Source: Gammaproteobacteria bacterium RIFCSPHIGHO2_12_FULL_63_22 (GTDB lineage Bacteria; Pseudomonadota; Gammaproteobacteria; Xanthomonadales; Xanthomonadaceae). From it: a stretch of DNA of 61,580 bases. This document shows, piece after piece, positions 17,501 through 24,840 of the stretch; position 1 is the stretch's first letter; the number at the start of each line of letters is the position of its first letter. The stretch spans positions 1 to 61,580 of the forward strand of contig MGYJ01000057.1 of assembly GCA_001801685.1 (NCBI GenBank), read 5' to 3'. Made by a program: the position numbers and the translations under genes. The notes under the pieces are model-generated. The model was not told the DNA's origin and did not search any database. It worked only from the letters and a program-made list of their open reading frames with translations.

Positions 17501-19854
17501 GTGCTCTCCTTCACCGCGGACTCGCGCAGCGTCGCGGTCTTGCCCTTTTGGGAGACGACCTCGAGTTCCTTGTCGGTGAGCTGATCGACTGTCCTGCCGA
17601 GAACGGTCTCGCCGGTACGGTCACGGCGCTTCAGTTCCTTCTCCGCAGCGATCTTCTGGTCGAAGTACGGCGCCGACTTCGCCGCAGACTGCAGTTGCTC
17701 AACGCTCATCTCATGCGGCAGGAGGCCGCCAATACGGACCACAGGCGCCTGCTGTTCAGTCGTGGCAGGCTGTTCACGCTTCTTGAACGCCTCTGGTTTC
17801 TGAACACGCTGCGCGCCCGGCTGCGCCTTGGTGAAGGCAGTGACGTCCTGGAGCTTCTGCTTGAATGTCTCCATCGGCATCGGCGTGATGCCTTGGATGC
17901 CGTCCCAGCCGGCTTCGTAGTTCCGGCGATAGAGTGTCACCGCTTCGTCGAGGGTAGAGGCCCCGATCACCACCTTGGGTTCATCGAAGCTGCCGTCTTT
18001 CTTCTTCTGGTCGACGACGAAGACGGGGCCGTTGAATGCCTCCGTAGTGCCTGGTTTGATGAAGACGTCGACGTGCTCCTTGTCGGAGGCCTTGGCAGGC
18101 ACGCCCTTGATGTAGCCGTAGTGATCCTGCAGCGCTACCCATTCCGGCCGGCGCTTGGAGCCCGCCGGATTTTCAATGCTGATGTCGAGTCCGGAGACGT
18201 TGAGATGCCCCTTCTGGTAGTTGCCGGCATCCTTTTGCGCGTCGGTAGGCTCCGGCAGAGGGTTCTGCGAGGATGGTGCAGCCTCGTGAGCAGCGGCATC
18301 CACTGTACTCAATTCGCGTACGTTCGTGCCAATTTCAGGAAGTGCAGTCTCCCCTCCAATCTGAGAATCGGAGGTAACACCTTTCGCGCGTTCCATCGCC
18401 TCCATGCGATCGAGGATGACCTTACCCAACGCTGCGGACATGGCAGACTGCGGCTGAGTCTGACCGCTTGCCTGCTGTTCCGCCTCGCGCTCCTGGCGCA
18501 GGCTGGTCTGGATCGCTGACTCTGCTTCAACGTCCCGACGCTCGCCGACCATGGCGTTGAGGTCCTGACTCTTCTGCGACTCGAGCTGCTGGTAGGCGGG
18601 TTCCTCACGCGCCGCGCGCTCACCACGATCGACGGCCCACTCCATGGCTCCGGTGATGAGACCGCCCATTGGAGAGGCTGCAACGTCTGATTCGAAGATG
18701 GTGGCGGACGTCGCCTGGGTGGCTGCAGCGATCGCTTCTTCAATCGTGCCAGCGCCGCTGATGCTGGTAATGGCATCGGCGACCTTGGCGTCTTCCTTGG
18801 CTGCTGGTGGCTGGGCAGGTTGTTCCTGCGGCTTGAAAATGCCGGTGGCCACACCACCACCACCGCCGGCAGCGCCCTCGGCGATCGCCCCCATGACAAA
18901 CTGCTGCAGCGTGTCGGCCGTCACTGGGCGGTTTCCGCCAGCGGCCAGATTCGAGCCGATGTTCTGGCCGATCTGCTCGATGGCTTCCTCTGTACCGCCG
19001 AGCGGCGCGCCGGCCGCAAGACCGACTGCAGCCTTACCGAGAACACCCTTTCCGGGGATGGTCAAACGTCCACGGGTCAGGGCGCCGATCAAGAAGTTCT
19101 CGAACGCCCCCTCGGCCGCAGACGGGATAGCGTTTCCAAGACCACCGCCAAGGGCCGCGGCTTCGGCAACGGAGTTCTTGGCGACGTCAGGATCGACACC
19201 CGTGTTGAGGAGTTCGCGGTAGAGCCTGGAGTTCGCCAGAAGCTCCTCATGACTCATGGCTTGAAACTTGGTGCGCTCCTCCTCCACACCGCCGCCAAGG
19301 GCCTGCAGGCCGCCCACGGTGGCGCCTATGGCCAGCTGTGCAGGAATGCTCGCTCCTGCCGTCCCGATGGCGATGGCGAGGTTCGGCGCGAACTGGCCGA
19401 TGGCGTTCAGCCCTTGTAGGGCGAGGCCCTTGACGCTGGGGTCAGTGCCGAAGGACCAAGTGTCGGTGTCGAAGAGGCTGCCGGTGATCTGGGTGTTGGC
19501 CTCGGCCCGCTTCGCCCCCGGACTCTTCGACTGCTCGAGCCAGTCGATCGCGCCCTTGAGCGGGTTCTCGGCGCGCAACTCCGTGCCCGCAACCGCATTC
19601 ACGCCGCGCGCTAGTACCTCTCCGCCGCCCTGGGCGATCATGCCAGCGCCAGACAAAACACCGGATGCCGCTGATTTCAGGTAGTCCGTTGGACCGGTGG
19701 TGTCAAGGGACTCAAGGTGCTGCAGGATCTCCTCGTCCTTGTACCCGGCCTGCCGAGCGGCAGGGACATCGAAATTCAGCGAACCGCCGAGATAATCGGC
19801 AAGCTCCGTATCGCTGTAGCCCGCCTTGCGGGCGCCGGCGAGGTCAAAATCCAT
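8497..19854 (-). CDS. Giant polyvalent virion protein (3785 residues)
   Basis: Last gene of the late operon. Approximate layout: 1-50, two short repeats (FDLAGARKAGYSD, FDVPAARQAGYKD); 60-340, Gly/Ala-rich hydrophobic region; 550-660, inorganic-pyrophosphatase-like polyvalent domain (GHLNVSGLDISIENP, HYGYIKG); 1930-2080, adenine-methyltransferase-like (LEPSAGKGN, NPPFSNGMD); 2095-2230, GNAT-like (LRGQGIAEEVV); 2290-2470, zincin-like (HEALGHYG); 2500-2670, ADP-ribosyltransferase-like (VVYHGTAKGDFDKF, GRGIYFT); 2680-2910, second zincin-like (LHEGIHAG); 2945 to the end, LPD38-like, with a membrane-like segment near 3460. Such proteins are thought to be ejected with the DNA to modify host targets and protect the genome. 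Domain calls rest on motifs. Confidence 0.88.
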   Translation of the reverse strand: MDFDLAGARKAGYSDTELADYLGGSLNFDVPAARQAGYKDEEILQHLESLDTTGPTDYLKSAASGVLSGAGMIAQGGGEVLARGVNAVAGTELRAENPLKGAIDWLEQSKSPGAKRAEANTQITGSLFDTDTWSFGTDPSVKGLALQGLNAIGQFAPNLAIAIGTAGASIPAQLAIGATVGGLQALGGGVEEERTKFQAMSHEELLANSRLYRELLNTGVDPDVAKNSVAEAAALGGGLGNAIPSAAEGAFENFLIGALTRGRLTIPGKGVLGKAAVGLAAGAPLGGTEEAIEQIGQNIGSNLAAGGNRPVTADTLQQFVMGAIAEGAAGGGGGVATGIFKPQEQPAQPPAAKEDAKVADAITSISGAGTIEEAIAAATQATSATIFESDVAASPMGGLITGAMEWAVDRGERAAREEPAYQQLESQKSQDLNAMVGERRDVEAESAIQTSLRQEREAEQQASGQTQPQSAMSAALGKVILDRMEAMERAKGVTSDSQIGGETALPEIGTNVRELSTVDAAAHEAAPSSQNPLPEPTDAQKDAGNYQKGHLNVSGLDISIENPAGSKRRPEWVALQDHYGYIKGVPAKASDKEHVDVFIKPGTTEAFNGPVFVVDQKKKDGSFDEPKVVIGASTLDEAVTLYRRNYEAGWDGIQGITPMPMETFKQKLQDVTAFTKAQPGAQRVQKPEAFKKREQPATTEQQAPVVRIGGLLPHEMSVEQLQSAAKSAPYFDQKIAAEKELKRRDRTGETVLGRTVDQLTDKELEVVSQKGKTATLRESAVKESTALKAADQELADKLKTPAVREALPGLADSAGWAERGGHLIRQKTKVGSELAGDEKLSRTKWIPKAEWWADRPVQENEQFYRNAVQAALTGEGLTRKQKEVVKFMVRLAEDDTAGVEAAPEITPQEAADVQAVVDTAPTGHDAWSTMTEDEKNAELDQIPGLRPSEGQVASGEEVRAQTLAEEVGPRERQPGEDDEVAPSLPPKRELEGKSTATTPRPTEGTQLPTIPERRAGTDVGPLRTMGLDAGKLQPDTLYVFASTWESGERETGTINVPHGGDPLRAFKQFRSKNEQANPQIVVATDANGKPSKIISPNGKMEDFDSAKGRYIAGDVDAFRKESAAEIERGRSEGDPEKINAAVSARIDDLRKRIAETDTSIARDKKEIENEKVRQKAGLTIEKHDNRFDTWKEYFSNRQRIVEHLTDDVARMNREIASWEQQRVKDVDQRPALELAAPSKDDLKAKESQAATGNVEEQTAAVRDRDTAVLTSPEGAAPPKELQAQPTQQGGLFGTETVAATAQKREAPPPETGGGLFAQPDVVNQVGDRASRKEGSPLPNIPAAQPDPIVAAADAMIQAANAMKEAVAPKPAAEKKTPVLPASVPEGKLAEHDATMDRARDGNLQVDEFQAAYERAVENKEQITAELSKLTKDQLEKRVGQRMGQTKKDRLVSMAYTDVLQDFTLGRGVSYMLTTPNAMEDAIRKMVASTTEADLAAYADRVKEMRDERAKRIEGFKNPQTLDDFDLVSRVKGTKDLTPEQMARYDELLAKSGRARRVQQQEAKATVQAAGEKVGAKVVETKHTQKGHDLFVVQLEKRVERDDYNRLNTAAKKLGGYFSSYAKDGAVPGFQFKTREAADAFQKLATEGDTQAVQEAVVERRTDRRDEKKNSAAERLAAMADKMEEAANESMGRDRLANTAKRARQAASADADARANIAMAKTLRNLSNAIEDGTATHLDGIRTKAQVETLGQLATQAKNDRLRKQYLSSIDFERHKDRAVEVDDIAELTKSPWSFDARHEQLFHAINKLKGKPATTMLSGQLKRLAETTNDPDKWITIPRSVVEATLEKGGNTQNSYDNAAPWYWESRIATVKRLEAANIPDLPSLRAALREFVQYKGAQPKADKVKELERNLAGQGGIGIDFFPTPVDLAQRMAEALELQPGMSVLEPSAGKGNLADAVRAAEPAAEIDTVEQSATLREILEAKNYPLVGNDFMDFQPEEQYDRVIMNPPFSNGMDAEHVQRAYGMLKPGGKLVAITGEGIFFRDDAKSRAFREWFDQVGGTSEKLEGAFTDKREVKTTGVAIRMLIVDKPSEAPAFHRAPTYTTDEGGKPLLAFERVQITEPTKVGMYFPGGDAYQYTIARGDRSLGIVILLWDGNKNRYGNVRQLLYIKTHTNLRGQGIAEEVVRGILSHNDGIPLTAVSVLPKARGFWEKMGAEFINDEDGDENGILTLENYRNAKAARDDARPGGRGPGAGEGQAPVGEGPEGPGDAGSEGGGQALAFRGPAQGRGLGTDAVRKVVAPLIRNWGNAPDIVVHDSIDAPSVPQAIRAENEKRATAGATGGVDATILHGRVHLFADQLSSPWAVQRAIFHEALGHYGLRGTFGEALDPILDDVAKSLKGRVEAKARDYGLDVNDIEQRRTAAEEVLAELAQSMPRSSFVQRLIAAIRQFLRDLGVSIDLSEVDIISNFIEPARAFVEGQQAETTGQAVPAFGRDQTASEAFQRWFGDSKVVDENGQPRVVYHGTAKGDFDKFKTSTSGLLGRGIYFTSDSTDAEDYANHTPEDGASSIYPVYLKIENPFNAGYNGTWSDVYEKLTGRQPRNWENEMPNAQQMLDLKINLVNNGYDGLIVDYTDSVGSAGPVTHYVVLEQDQVKSAIGNRGTFDAQNPDIRFNRQGTDVGRRDFLGRSMALMISSIAPSVKAVTPTLVVTDNGTAKEPVAWIAENSENRVYRELAKRILPLVEDVRVRIITPGTYYVDPFPGSLKYSHGATVLSAQHKDSRRIFLRSDTGLTETTILHEGIHAGTMGFIRAHPKNAAVARLEELRQEVSRALASHPDEGFERNIIRAATSNIDEFVAWGLTHPVFQKILRDVKVENKGTAWKSFIDIISRILGIVDANANTRSALEDLFDASFQLIEEAKNDSGWLSAVDQDVELAQAEDNAVPPPAFHRAAWIDQQPMDTQEALRKAGVWFTPPTLKARVKDWSTDWQKRLKQGVVDQFDPIKEYDYHAYILARMTRGADNALDGLLNYGTVYLDQDGAVDVNFEKGGFLGIMSKLGGEHDRFLAWVIGNRAERLLAEGREHNFTAQDVKRLKDLSHGTMLDGTSRSQEYARVRAELDRYNKAVLDIAERAGLIDGADRAVWENDFYVPFYRLMEDADQIKGPMPSKGLVNQYAFKVLKGGEQALGDPMENILKNWSHLLDASLKNQAAKESILAAQRVGAVVEGEEATVRQMSKASGLKDAVVSFTDRGTQRWFMVEDPFLLDAIKGIGFTGFQGVGMKVMQKFKKWLTMGVTVSPTFRIRNVIRDSLQMIGANPASYNVLDNVLTGWKSTKSNTPEYASIMAGGGVMRFGTILDGDRAEHVKRLIASGVDDQTILTTPERVKDAMQQAWDWWQRVGDRAENVNRAALYKKLRADGKTHLEASFAARDTMDFSMQGTWAAIRFLSQTVPFFNARLQGLYKLGRGAAEDPRRFGIVVGGATLASLALFLAYRDDDDWKRREDWDRETFWWFKIGDKAFRIPKPFEIGAIATIAERGLEAMVSDDLTGKQFAHRVFSIVSQQLSMNPVPQLAMPLIELYANRDSFTDRPIEGIGMERVSKERRSGPQTSATAQLLGKNGFVSPVQIDHLVSGYFGWLGSHIVSTADLALRPAMDLPGKPAWRVDEMLVVGDFVKDMPAYQSKYVTRLYEQMKEVQQAMADLKELQKVGATEEAKKLLEDRGDKIRLYRLYTRAETQLQNVNRQIKMVQYRSGDAESKRERLDMLYATRNRIAQLTEERARASLQ

Positions 19855-19859
19855 GGTCT

Positions 19860-20864
19860 TCAGATATTCCCGCCGTACTGGCCTTCAAACGCCGCACCTT
19901 CACGGGACCTGATGCGACCTTTCATGCGCTCAATGCGCTCGCGCTCGAGCTTCGCGGCATTGTCCTCCGGGGGTTGATCGAAGCCGACGGGGTTCCTGTC
20001 TCCGACCTCGAGCGCATCCGCCACTGGTGCCGCAGCAGGCGCGGCGTCGGACACCTGCGGACGCTTCGACTTGTCGAAGGTGTCCAGAGGCGGGCGATCT
20101 CCTGGCTTTGGCACGGCTTTCTCGTTCGACTCCACCCAGTTGCCTCGCTTTTTGTCGAAAATCTTGTAGCCGGTGACGTTGCCCATGTCGTCTTTGAGAG
20201 GAACGGGCAGGTAGTTGTCGTTGTCTTTCCCGGTGAGTAGCTGGATCGACTCGCTGATCTCCTTCTGCCGCGCCGGATTCGCGTCCGGAAATTCCTTGCG
20301 CAGCTCGTCGACGCGCTTTGCATTGTCGAGCGTGAGTTGCTTGATCTGGCGATCCAGTGCCGCGCCCTTCGCCTGCACATCGAAGTTCTTCGCCTGAAGG
20401 TCGAGTTGACGCTCGCCGCGGTTGTTGTCGGCGGTGCGATCGAGGGCGGTCTGGTTGTCGCGCTGACGGGTCTGCTCGGTGGTGCGTACCTGCATGGCTT
20501 CTGAGACCAGCCCCTGCCGGCGATAGGCCCCCTCTTCGGCATCGGCCATCTCTTCTTTGGTTTTCGGGCGCGCGGTGCCGGAAAGATCATCCACGGGAGA
20601 TGCGCGCGAGGCCTCGATCTCCTTGGCTGCTTCCATCCCGGGCTTGCGGCGCAGGGTATCGGCGTACTCGAGTTCACCCTTGCGCTGCTCGGCAAGGCGC
20701 GCGTCGCGGGTGGCTTCGAATTCGCGCAGACGCGCGTCGCGCGCCTCTTGGATGTCGGCGGCCTCCTTCTGTATCTGCGACCTGGACAGGTACTCGATAC
20801 CCTGATGAGCAACTCTCTCTAGGGCACCGCCACCACCTGACATCGCTCCAGCGATGATTCCCAT
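19860..20864 (-). CDS. Internal virion / ejection protein candidate
   Basis: A 334-residue protein with a Gly-rich start (MGIIAGAMSGGGGALERVA) and a long charged coiled-coil middle (residues about 30-230), including RDARLREFEATRDARLAEQR, a near 11-residue repeat. The C-terminus is Pro- and Ala-rich with a short basic tail. Its place between the giant protein and other Gly/Ala proteins matches the internal-core block of podoviruses. Only five bases separate it from the giant gene, so the two are co-translated. Confidence 0.65.
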   Translation of the reverse strand: MGIIAGAMSGGGGALERVAHQGIEYLSRSQIQKEAADIQEARDARLREFEATRDARLAEQRKGELEYADTLRRKPGMEAAKEIEASRASPVDDLSGTARPKTKEEMADAEEGAYRRQGLVSEAMQVRTTEQTRQRDNQTALDRTADNNRGERQLDLQAKNFDVQAKGAALDRQIKQLTLDNAKRVDELRKEFPDANPARQKEISESIQLLTGKDNDNYLPVPLKDDMGNVTGYKIFDKKRGNWVESNEKAVPKPGDRPPLDTFDKSKRPQVSDAAPAAAPVADALEVGDRNPVGFDQPPEDNAAKLERERIERMKGRIRSREGAAFEGQYGGNI

Positions 20865-20865
20865 A

Positions 20866-21429
20866 TCACGCCCCCATCATCTTGTCGGCCACGAGGCCTT
20901 GTGGACCTTCAGCCATTTCCTGCTTCGGAGGTTCCTCGACAGGCTCCGCCTCATCGGGTGCGGCAGAAGCCTGACCCTGCCCACCCTGCTGCATGGCGCG
21001 CGCGGCCTCCGTCACCTTCTTGTTGAGTTCCGGGCTGTCTTCCACGGCACCGGAAGCCACCGCGAGTTCGGTGACAAGGACGGCCACCGGAAGAATAGTG
21101 CGCTGCACGAATTCCGGCGGGACGCCCTTCGCCTGGGACTTCACCTGCTCGACGATCGCCTTGGACACCTGCATGATGGCCGCGACTGGATCATCGCTGT
21201 TCTGCACCGCCTGGGCGATCTGCTCGGCCCCTTTTGACGTTGAGTACAGCAGCTTCATCTCGGCGAGCAGGATCCCGCGCGCGGCCGTGGCGATCTTGGG
21301 GTAGCGAGACGACAGACTTCCGGCCTGCGCCGCGGCAGGTTTCTCCTGCGGCTTCTGTTCCTGAACGGGTGACTTGCCTGGCATGCCTTCCGCCATCTTG
21401 CCGGGTGCTGAAGAGTTCGGTTGCATCAT
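20866..21429 (-). CDS. Hypothetical virion-associated protein
   Basis: A 187-residue protein with a flexible Pro/Gln/Lys-rich N-terminus, a helical central region (residues about 45-145, with ILLAEMKLLYSTSKGAEQIA and FVQRTILPVAVLVTELAVA) and an acidic C-terminal tail. It has no catalytic motif. Context suggests an internal core or ejection component. Its stop lies next to the following gene start, consistent with coupled translation. Confidence 0.6.
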   Translation of the reverse strand: MMQPNSSAPGKMAEGMPGKSPVQEQKPQEKPAAAQAGSLSSRYPKIATAARGILLAEMKLLYSTSKGAEQIAQAVQNSDDPVAAIMQVSKAIVEQVKSQAKGVPPEFVQRTILPVAVLVTELAVASGAVEDSPELNKKVTEAARAMQQGGQGQASAAPDEAEPVEEPPKQEMAEGPQGLVADKMMGA

Positions 21430-21438
21430 CGCTGCTCC

Positions 21439-22374
21439 TTACTTCATCTGGCTGTTGATGAGGCCTGGGTTGCCTATTCCGGCATGCAACGGGGCGCCGG
21501 TCGAGCGACGGGTCGCCACCCCCGTCCCGGGTCGCATATTCACGTTGGCGTCGTAATACGACCCCCCCTGCACGAACTGGCGCTTCCACTGTTCCATTTC
21601 CTGCGCGTCCTTCTTCTTCTGCTCCTGCAGGTCCATGGCGGTTTGGTATCCACCGACTCCCATCGCCACACCGCCGGCGAGCGACATGGCGCCGAGCGTG
21701 AGGGCCGGGTTTTTTTGCCCGAACTGCAGCACGGAGTCGATGATCCCTGGACTCGCCGCAGCAGTCGTCGCAGGCGCAACTCCAAGCGCAGCATTCTGCG
21801 CGGCGGACTCTGCAGCCATCCCTTCCCATCCGGTTGCAAGGGCCTCGCCAGTGGCAGCATCTAGACCGAAGGTTGCTGGCGCAGCGAAAGTTTCAGCTAC
21901 GGGTGATATTCCAGCCGTCGTAGCTGCTGCCCCAGAAATGGTAGTTGCTGCCGGAGCGGCCGCGCCAGCCGTACCGCCAGCGAGGAACTCACCTGCTTGC
22001 GGGGAGATCCCAGCAGACGAAGCACTCATTTCCGCGATGGAGGTCTCGAGGGCGGTGGCATCTGCGGCGGTGTTCACCCCCAGCATGTCGGCCATGAAGA
22101 GTTCAGATGAGCCTTCCGCAGCCGCCGTACCGCCCAAGCCAGCTGCAGACCCGCCAACAGCTGCGGTGACCACCACCAACGCACGTTCGACGGTGGACAT
22201 ATCGTTCCAGCCCTCTGCGAGGTCGGTGGCCTCGTTCACCCCAAGGGAATCGACGGCATCCTGATTGACTTCCAGTGTGACCGGATTGAATCCAACGACC
22301 TGGGACGCGACATCGCCGACATCCTTGACGGTGTCTTCGATGTCCGCTAGAGCATTTGATACAGATCCGCCCAT
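21439..22374 (-). CDS. Ala/Gly-rich internal virion protein candidate
   Basis: A 311-residue protein with very high Ala, Thr and Gly content and two hydrophobic stretches (ALVVVTAAVGGSAAGLGGTA and LTLGAMSLAGGVAMGVGGYQ). After the second there is a charged helix (QEQKKKDAQEMEQWKRQF) and a short Gly-rich tail. Hydrophobic Gly/Ala proteins in this position of podovirus operons often form the channel by which DNA crosses the cell envelope; that role is inferred. Confidence 0.6.
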   Translation of the reverse strand: MGGSVSNALADIEDTVKDVGDVASQVVGFNPVTLEVNQDAVDSLGVNEATDLAEGWNDMSTVERALVVVTAAVGGSAAGLGGTAAAEGSSELFMADMLGVNTAADATALETSIAEMSASSAGISPQAGEFLAGGTAGAAAPAATTISGAAATTAGISPVAETFAAPATFGLDAATGEALATGWEGMAAESAAQNAALGVAPATTAAASPGIIDSVLQFGQKNPALTLGAMSLAGGVAMGVGGYQTAMDLQEQKKKDAQEMEQWKRQFVQGGSYYDANVNMRPGTGVATRRSTGAPLHAGIGNPGLINSQMK

Positions 22375-22377
22375 GAT

Positions 22378-22692
22378 CTACCCCTTGTTTAATACGACTC
22401 GCAGAAGAAACCACTCTTGGTTTGCTCCACATGCTGAAAATCCCATGAGACGGCAAAACTTGTGGAGTTTGAAGTTTGACCTCTGGCAGCGCGCGTACAC
22501 GCGGTCATAGCCGAGCGCGCGAAGGATGTGCGACAACGACGGCCTCAGTCCGATGAGACGACGAATCGAAGCGATCGGCCTGCGCAGGATGTCCACATGC
22601 AGATAGGCGCGTCTACGCTTGAATTCCATGCGCAGAAACAGATCCTCGTCGTCAACGAGAATTGCCATATCGTGCTCGGGGAAATTCATCAT
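22378..22692 (-). CDS. GNAT-like acetyltransferase-fold protein, small
   Basis: A 104-residue protein. The end (VYARCQRSNFKLHKFCRLMG) has the N-x-x-x-x-x-F-x-x-x-x-GF pattern that closes GNAT folds, and the N-terminus (LRMEFKRRRAYLHVDILRR) fits the first strands. The acetyl-CoA loop (R/Q-x-x-G-x-G/A) is not evident, so it may be a degenerate structural relative, as known among small internal proteins of T7-like phages. It overlaps the next gene by four bases. Confidence 0.55.
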   Translation of the reverse strand: MMNFPEHDMAILVDDEDLFLRMEFKRRRAYLHVDILRRPIASIRRLIGLRPSLSHILRALGYDRVYARCQRSNFKLHKFCRLMGFSACGANQEWFLLRVVLNKG

Positions 22693-24839
22693 GGTGCAGT
22701 GCTGAAGTCGATCAGGCCGCTGATGTCGATGTCGGCGATGCCGGCAACGAACGTGAGGCCGGTGTTCAGGTTGTTGGTGATCTTGTCCACCGCCAACTGC
22801 TTTTGCTCCGTGCTCGTGTTGGTGTCGCCCATGATCGCGGCGATCGACTTCAGGGCGTCCGAGAACAGCGCACCGCCTGAAGCGGAGGTCTGCAGCAGTT
22901 CCTTGTAGGTCGACTCGATGGTAGCGAGGTTCGTCGCCTGGTCGCCCTTCAGCGTCTGGAGCTGGACGTCGATCTGGCCCTTGAGGGTGTCGATTTCCTT
23001 GTCCAGCGCTGCCTTTTGCGTCTGCAGCGTGGACTCCGCCTGCATTCTGGAACCGATCAGCCCCTGCTCTGCGGTGGCTCGCGCACCCACGAGTCCTTCT
23101 TCAATCTGCCCCTGCAACGTGCGCAGCCGCGTGTCTGCCTGCTCCTGCGTGGAGATCAGCCCCTTGGCGATCTCGCCCTGCACGATGGATTGCGCCTGCG
23201 CTTGAGCCGCCTGTTGCGCCGACAGGCCGGACTCGACCTGCCCCTTGGCGGCAATCAGCCCCTGCTCGAGCGTCGCCCGCTCTGCCTGTAGAGTGGACTC
23301 CGCGCCGGCCCTGGCACCGATGAGTCCGGTCTCCAGCCCTGCTTGTAACTGGGACTGCGCCTGCGCCTCGCCAGCGCGCTGCGCCTGAAGGATGGACTCG
23401 GCGTCCGCCCGGGTCTGAACGAGCCCTGATTCAAGGATGGCATTCAACTTCGCCTGCTCGACCTCGGCAAGAGTGCGCTGGGTCAGGATCTGCTTCTCGG
23501 CATCTGTGCGAACACTGATGAGGCCGGATTCCACGTCACCCTGCAGCCTGGTAAGAACCTGCTGCTCGGCCGCGCGCTGTGACTGAAGCAGACCCTCTGC
23601 CTGCGCACGGTCGGTGATAAGCCCGCTCTCGAGGACAGCGCCAAGCCGCGCTTGGTCCAGCGCCTGCTGTGACCGCTGCGCTTGGAGCTGAGACTCAGCG
23701 GTGGCGCGCTGACCGATGAGGATGCCCTCGATCTGCCCCTGCACCCCAGCGAGCTGCTGCGCTTGGGTTGCGCGCTCGGTCTGAAGTTGCGATTCGGCGC
23801 CTGTTCTAGTGCCGATGAGGGCGGCCTCAATCTGGCCTGAGAGTTCCCGCAGTCTCGCGTCGGCATCCGCCCGGGTCGTAATCAGGCCGTTTTCGATCTC
23901 TCCCTGGAGCACCGTCTTCGCTTGTTCCTGCGCTGCCTGCTGGGCCGACAGGCCCCTGGTCTGCATGGCCTCCTGTGCCGACAAGACGCTCTGCTGCTGC
24001 GCTCGTTCAGCCTGTAGGGTAGATTCCACCCCACCGCGAACGCCGATCAAACCGCGCTCGATCTCGCCAGCCAATTGCCGAAGGCGAGCGTCGATCTCCG
24101 CCTGGGTGTTCAGGAGGCCGCGCTGAATCTCACCTTGGACGATGGACTGCGCCTGCTCTTGGGCGGCTTGCTGCGCAGAAAGACCCCTGGTCTGCATGGC
24201 CTCCTGTGCAGAAAGTACGCTTTGCTGGGTCGCGCGTTCCGCCTGCAACGTGGACTGGATCTGCCCGCCGGCCGCTTGGGTCTCGCGTTCCTGTGCACCG
24301 CGCGCAGCGACAAGACCCGTCTCCTGCGCAGCGCGTTCCGACTGCAGCCTGGATTCCGCACCCGTTCTCGCGCCGATCAAACCCGTTTCGAGTTCGGCGC
24401 CATAACCCAGCTTGGTGATGTCGTTCTGCGCGCCCGCGTTTGCCCTCGCGTTGACGTTCAACTCGCCGGCACTGAACTGCGCGGCCTGGTTGCTCGCCGC
24501 GGCGTTCTCGCGCGACGCCATGTCATAGATGCCGGCGTCCGCATTGGCAATCGGCAGGGCGGAGTCGATGGCCGCGAGTTCCCCAGCCCCCGCCGCCATC
24601 GAGGAATTCAGCAGCCCCCTCGCGTTCGCCGTTTGCTGAGCGCCTGTCCGTGCCCTCGTCATCAACGGGGAGCCCTTGGCGAGCAGGGTGTCGAGCTGTC
24701 CGGCCACCGTGCCGGTGGGCTTGTTGATCGTGCGCTGCGTGGCGTCGTAGGTCGCTGTCTTCGCTTGTGCGACGGGCTGGCCAAGCACATCGAGTTTCCT
24801 CGTGTCCTCTAGCATCGTGTCCTGGATGAGTCCGGCCAT
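22689..24839 (-). CDS. Long hendecad-repeat coiled-coil virion protein
   Basis: A 716-residue protein made mostly of Gln/Ala/Glu-rich repeats. From about residue 140 to 610 the pattern GLI-x-x-R-x-x-AES-x-LQ-x-x-R recurs every 33 residues (three 11-residue turns), predicting a very long, probably right-handed, coiled coil. Two stretches of 26 residues (QQSVLSAQEAMQTRGLSAQQ and on) are nearly identical and 77 residues apart, which is seven 11-mers. The C-terminus is globular. Likely part of the internal core or an extended tail needle. It sits between fibre-like genes and ejection proteins. Confidence 0.65.
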   Translation of the reverse strand: MAGLIQDTMLEDTRKLDVLGQPVAQAKTATYDATQRTINKPTGTVAGQLDTLLAKGSPLMTRARTGAQQTANARGLLNSSMAAGAGELAAIDSALPIANADAGIYDMASRENAAASNQAAQFSAGELNVNARANAGAQNDITKLGYGAELETGLIGARTGAESRLQSERAAQETGLVAARGAQERETQAAGGQIQSTLQAERATQQSVLSAQEAMQTRGLSAQQAAQEQAQSIVQGEIQRGLLNTQAEIDARLRQLAGEIERGLIGVRGGVESTLQAERAQQQSVLSAQEAMQTRGLSAQQAAQEQAKTVLQGEIENGLITTRADADARLRELSGQIEAALIGTRTGAESQLQTERATQAQQLAGVQGQIEGILIGQRATAESQLQAQRSQQALDQARLGAVLESGLITDRAQAEGLLQSQRAAEQQVLTRLQGDVESGLISVRTDAEKQILTQRTLAEVEQAKLNAILESGLVQTRADAESILQAQRAGEAQAQSQLQAGLETGLIGARAGAESTLQAERATLEQGLIAAKGQVESGLSAQQAAQAQAQSIVQGEIAKGLISTQEQADTRLRTLQGQIEEGLVGARATAEQGLIGSRMQAESTLQTQKAALDKEIDTLKGQIDVQLQTLKGDQATNLATIESTYKELLQTSASGGALFSDALKSIAAIMGDTNTSTEQKQLAVDKITNNLNTGLTFVAGIADIDISGLIDFSTAP
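23920..24229 (-). repeat. 231-bp-spaced direct repeats inside the coiled-coil gene
   Basis: Two segments of about 78 bp, near 23920-23998 and 24151-24229, are almost identical, both containing CCCTGGTCTGCATGGCCTCC. They are exactly 231 bp (77 codons) apart, keeping the coiled-coil phase. They suggest expansion of the rod by recombination in units of 11 codons. Confidence 0.75.
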
Positions 24840-24840
24840 G

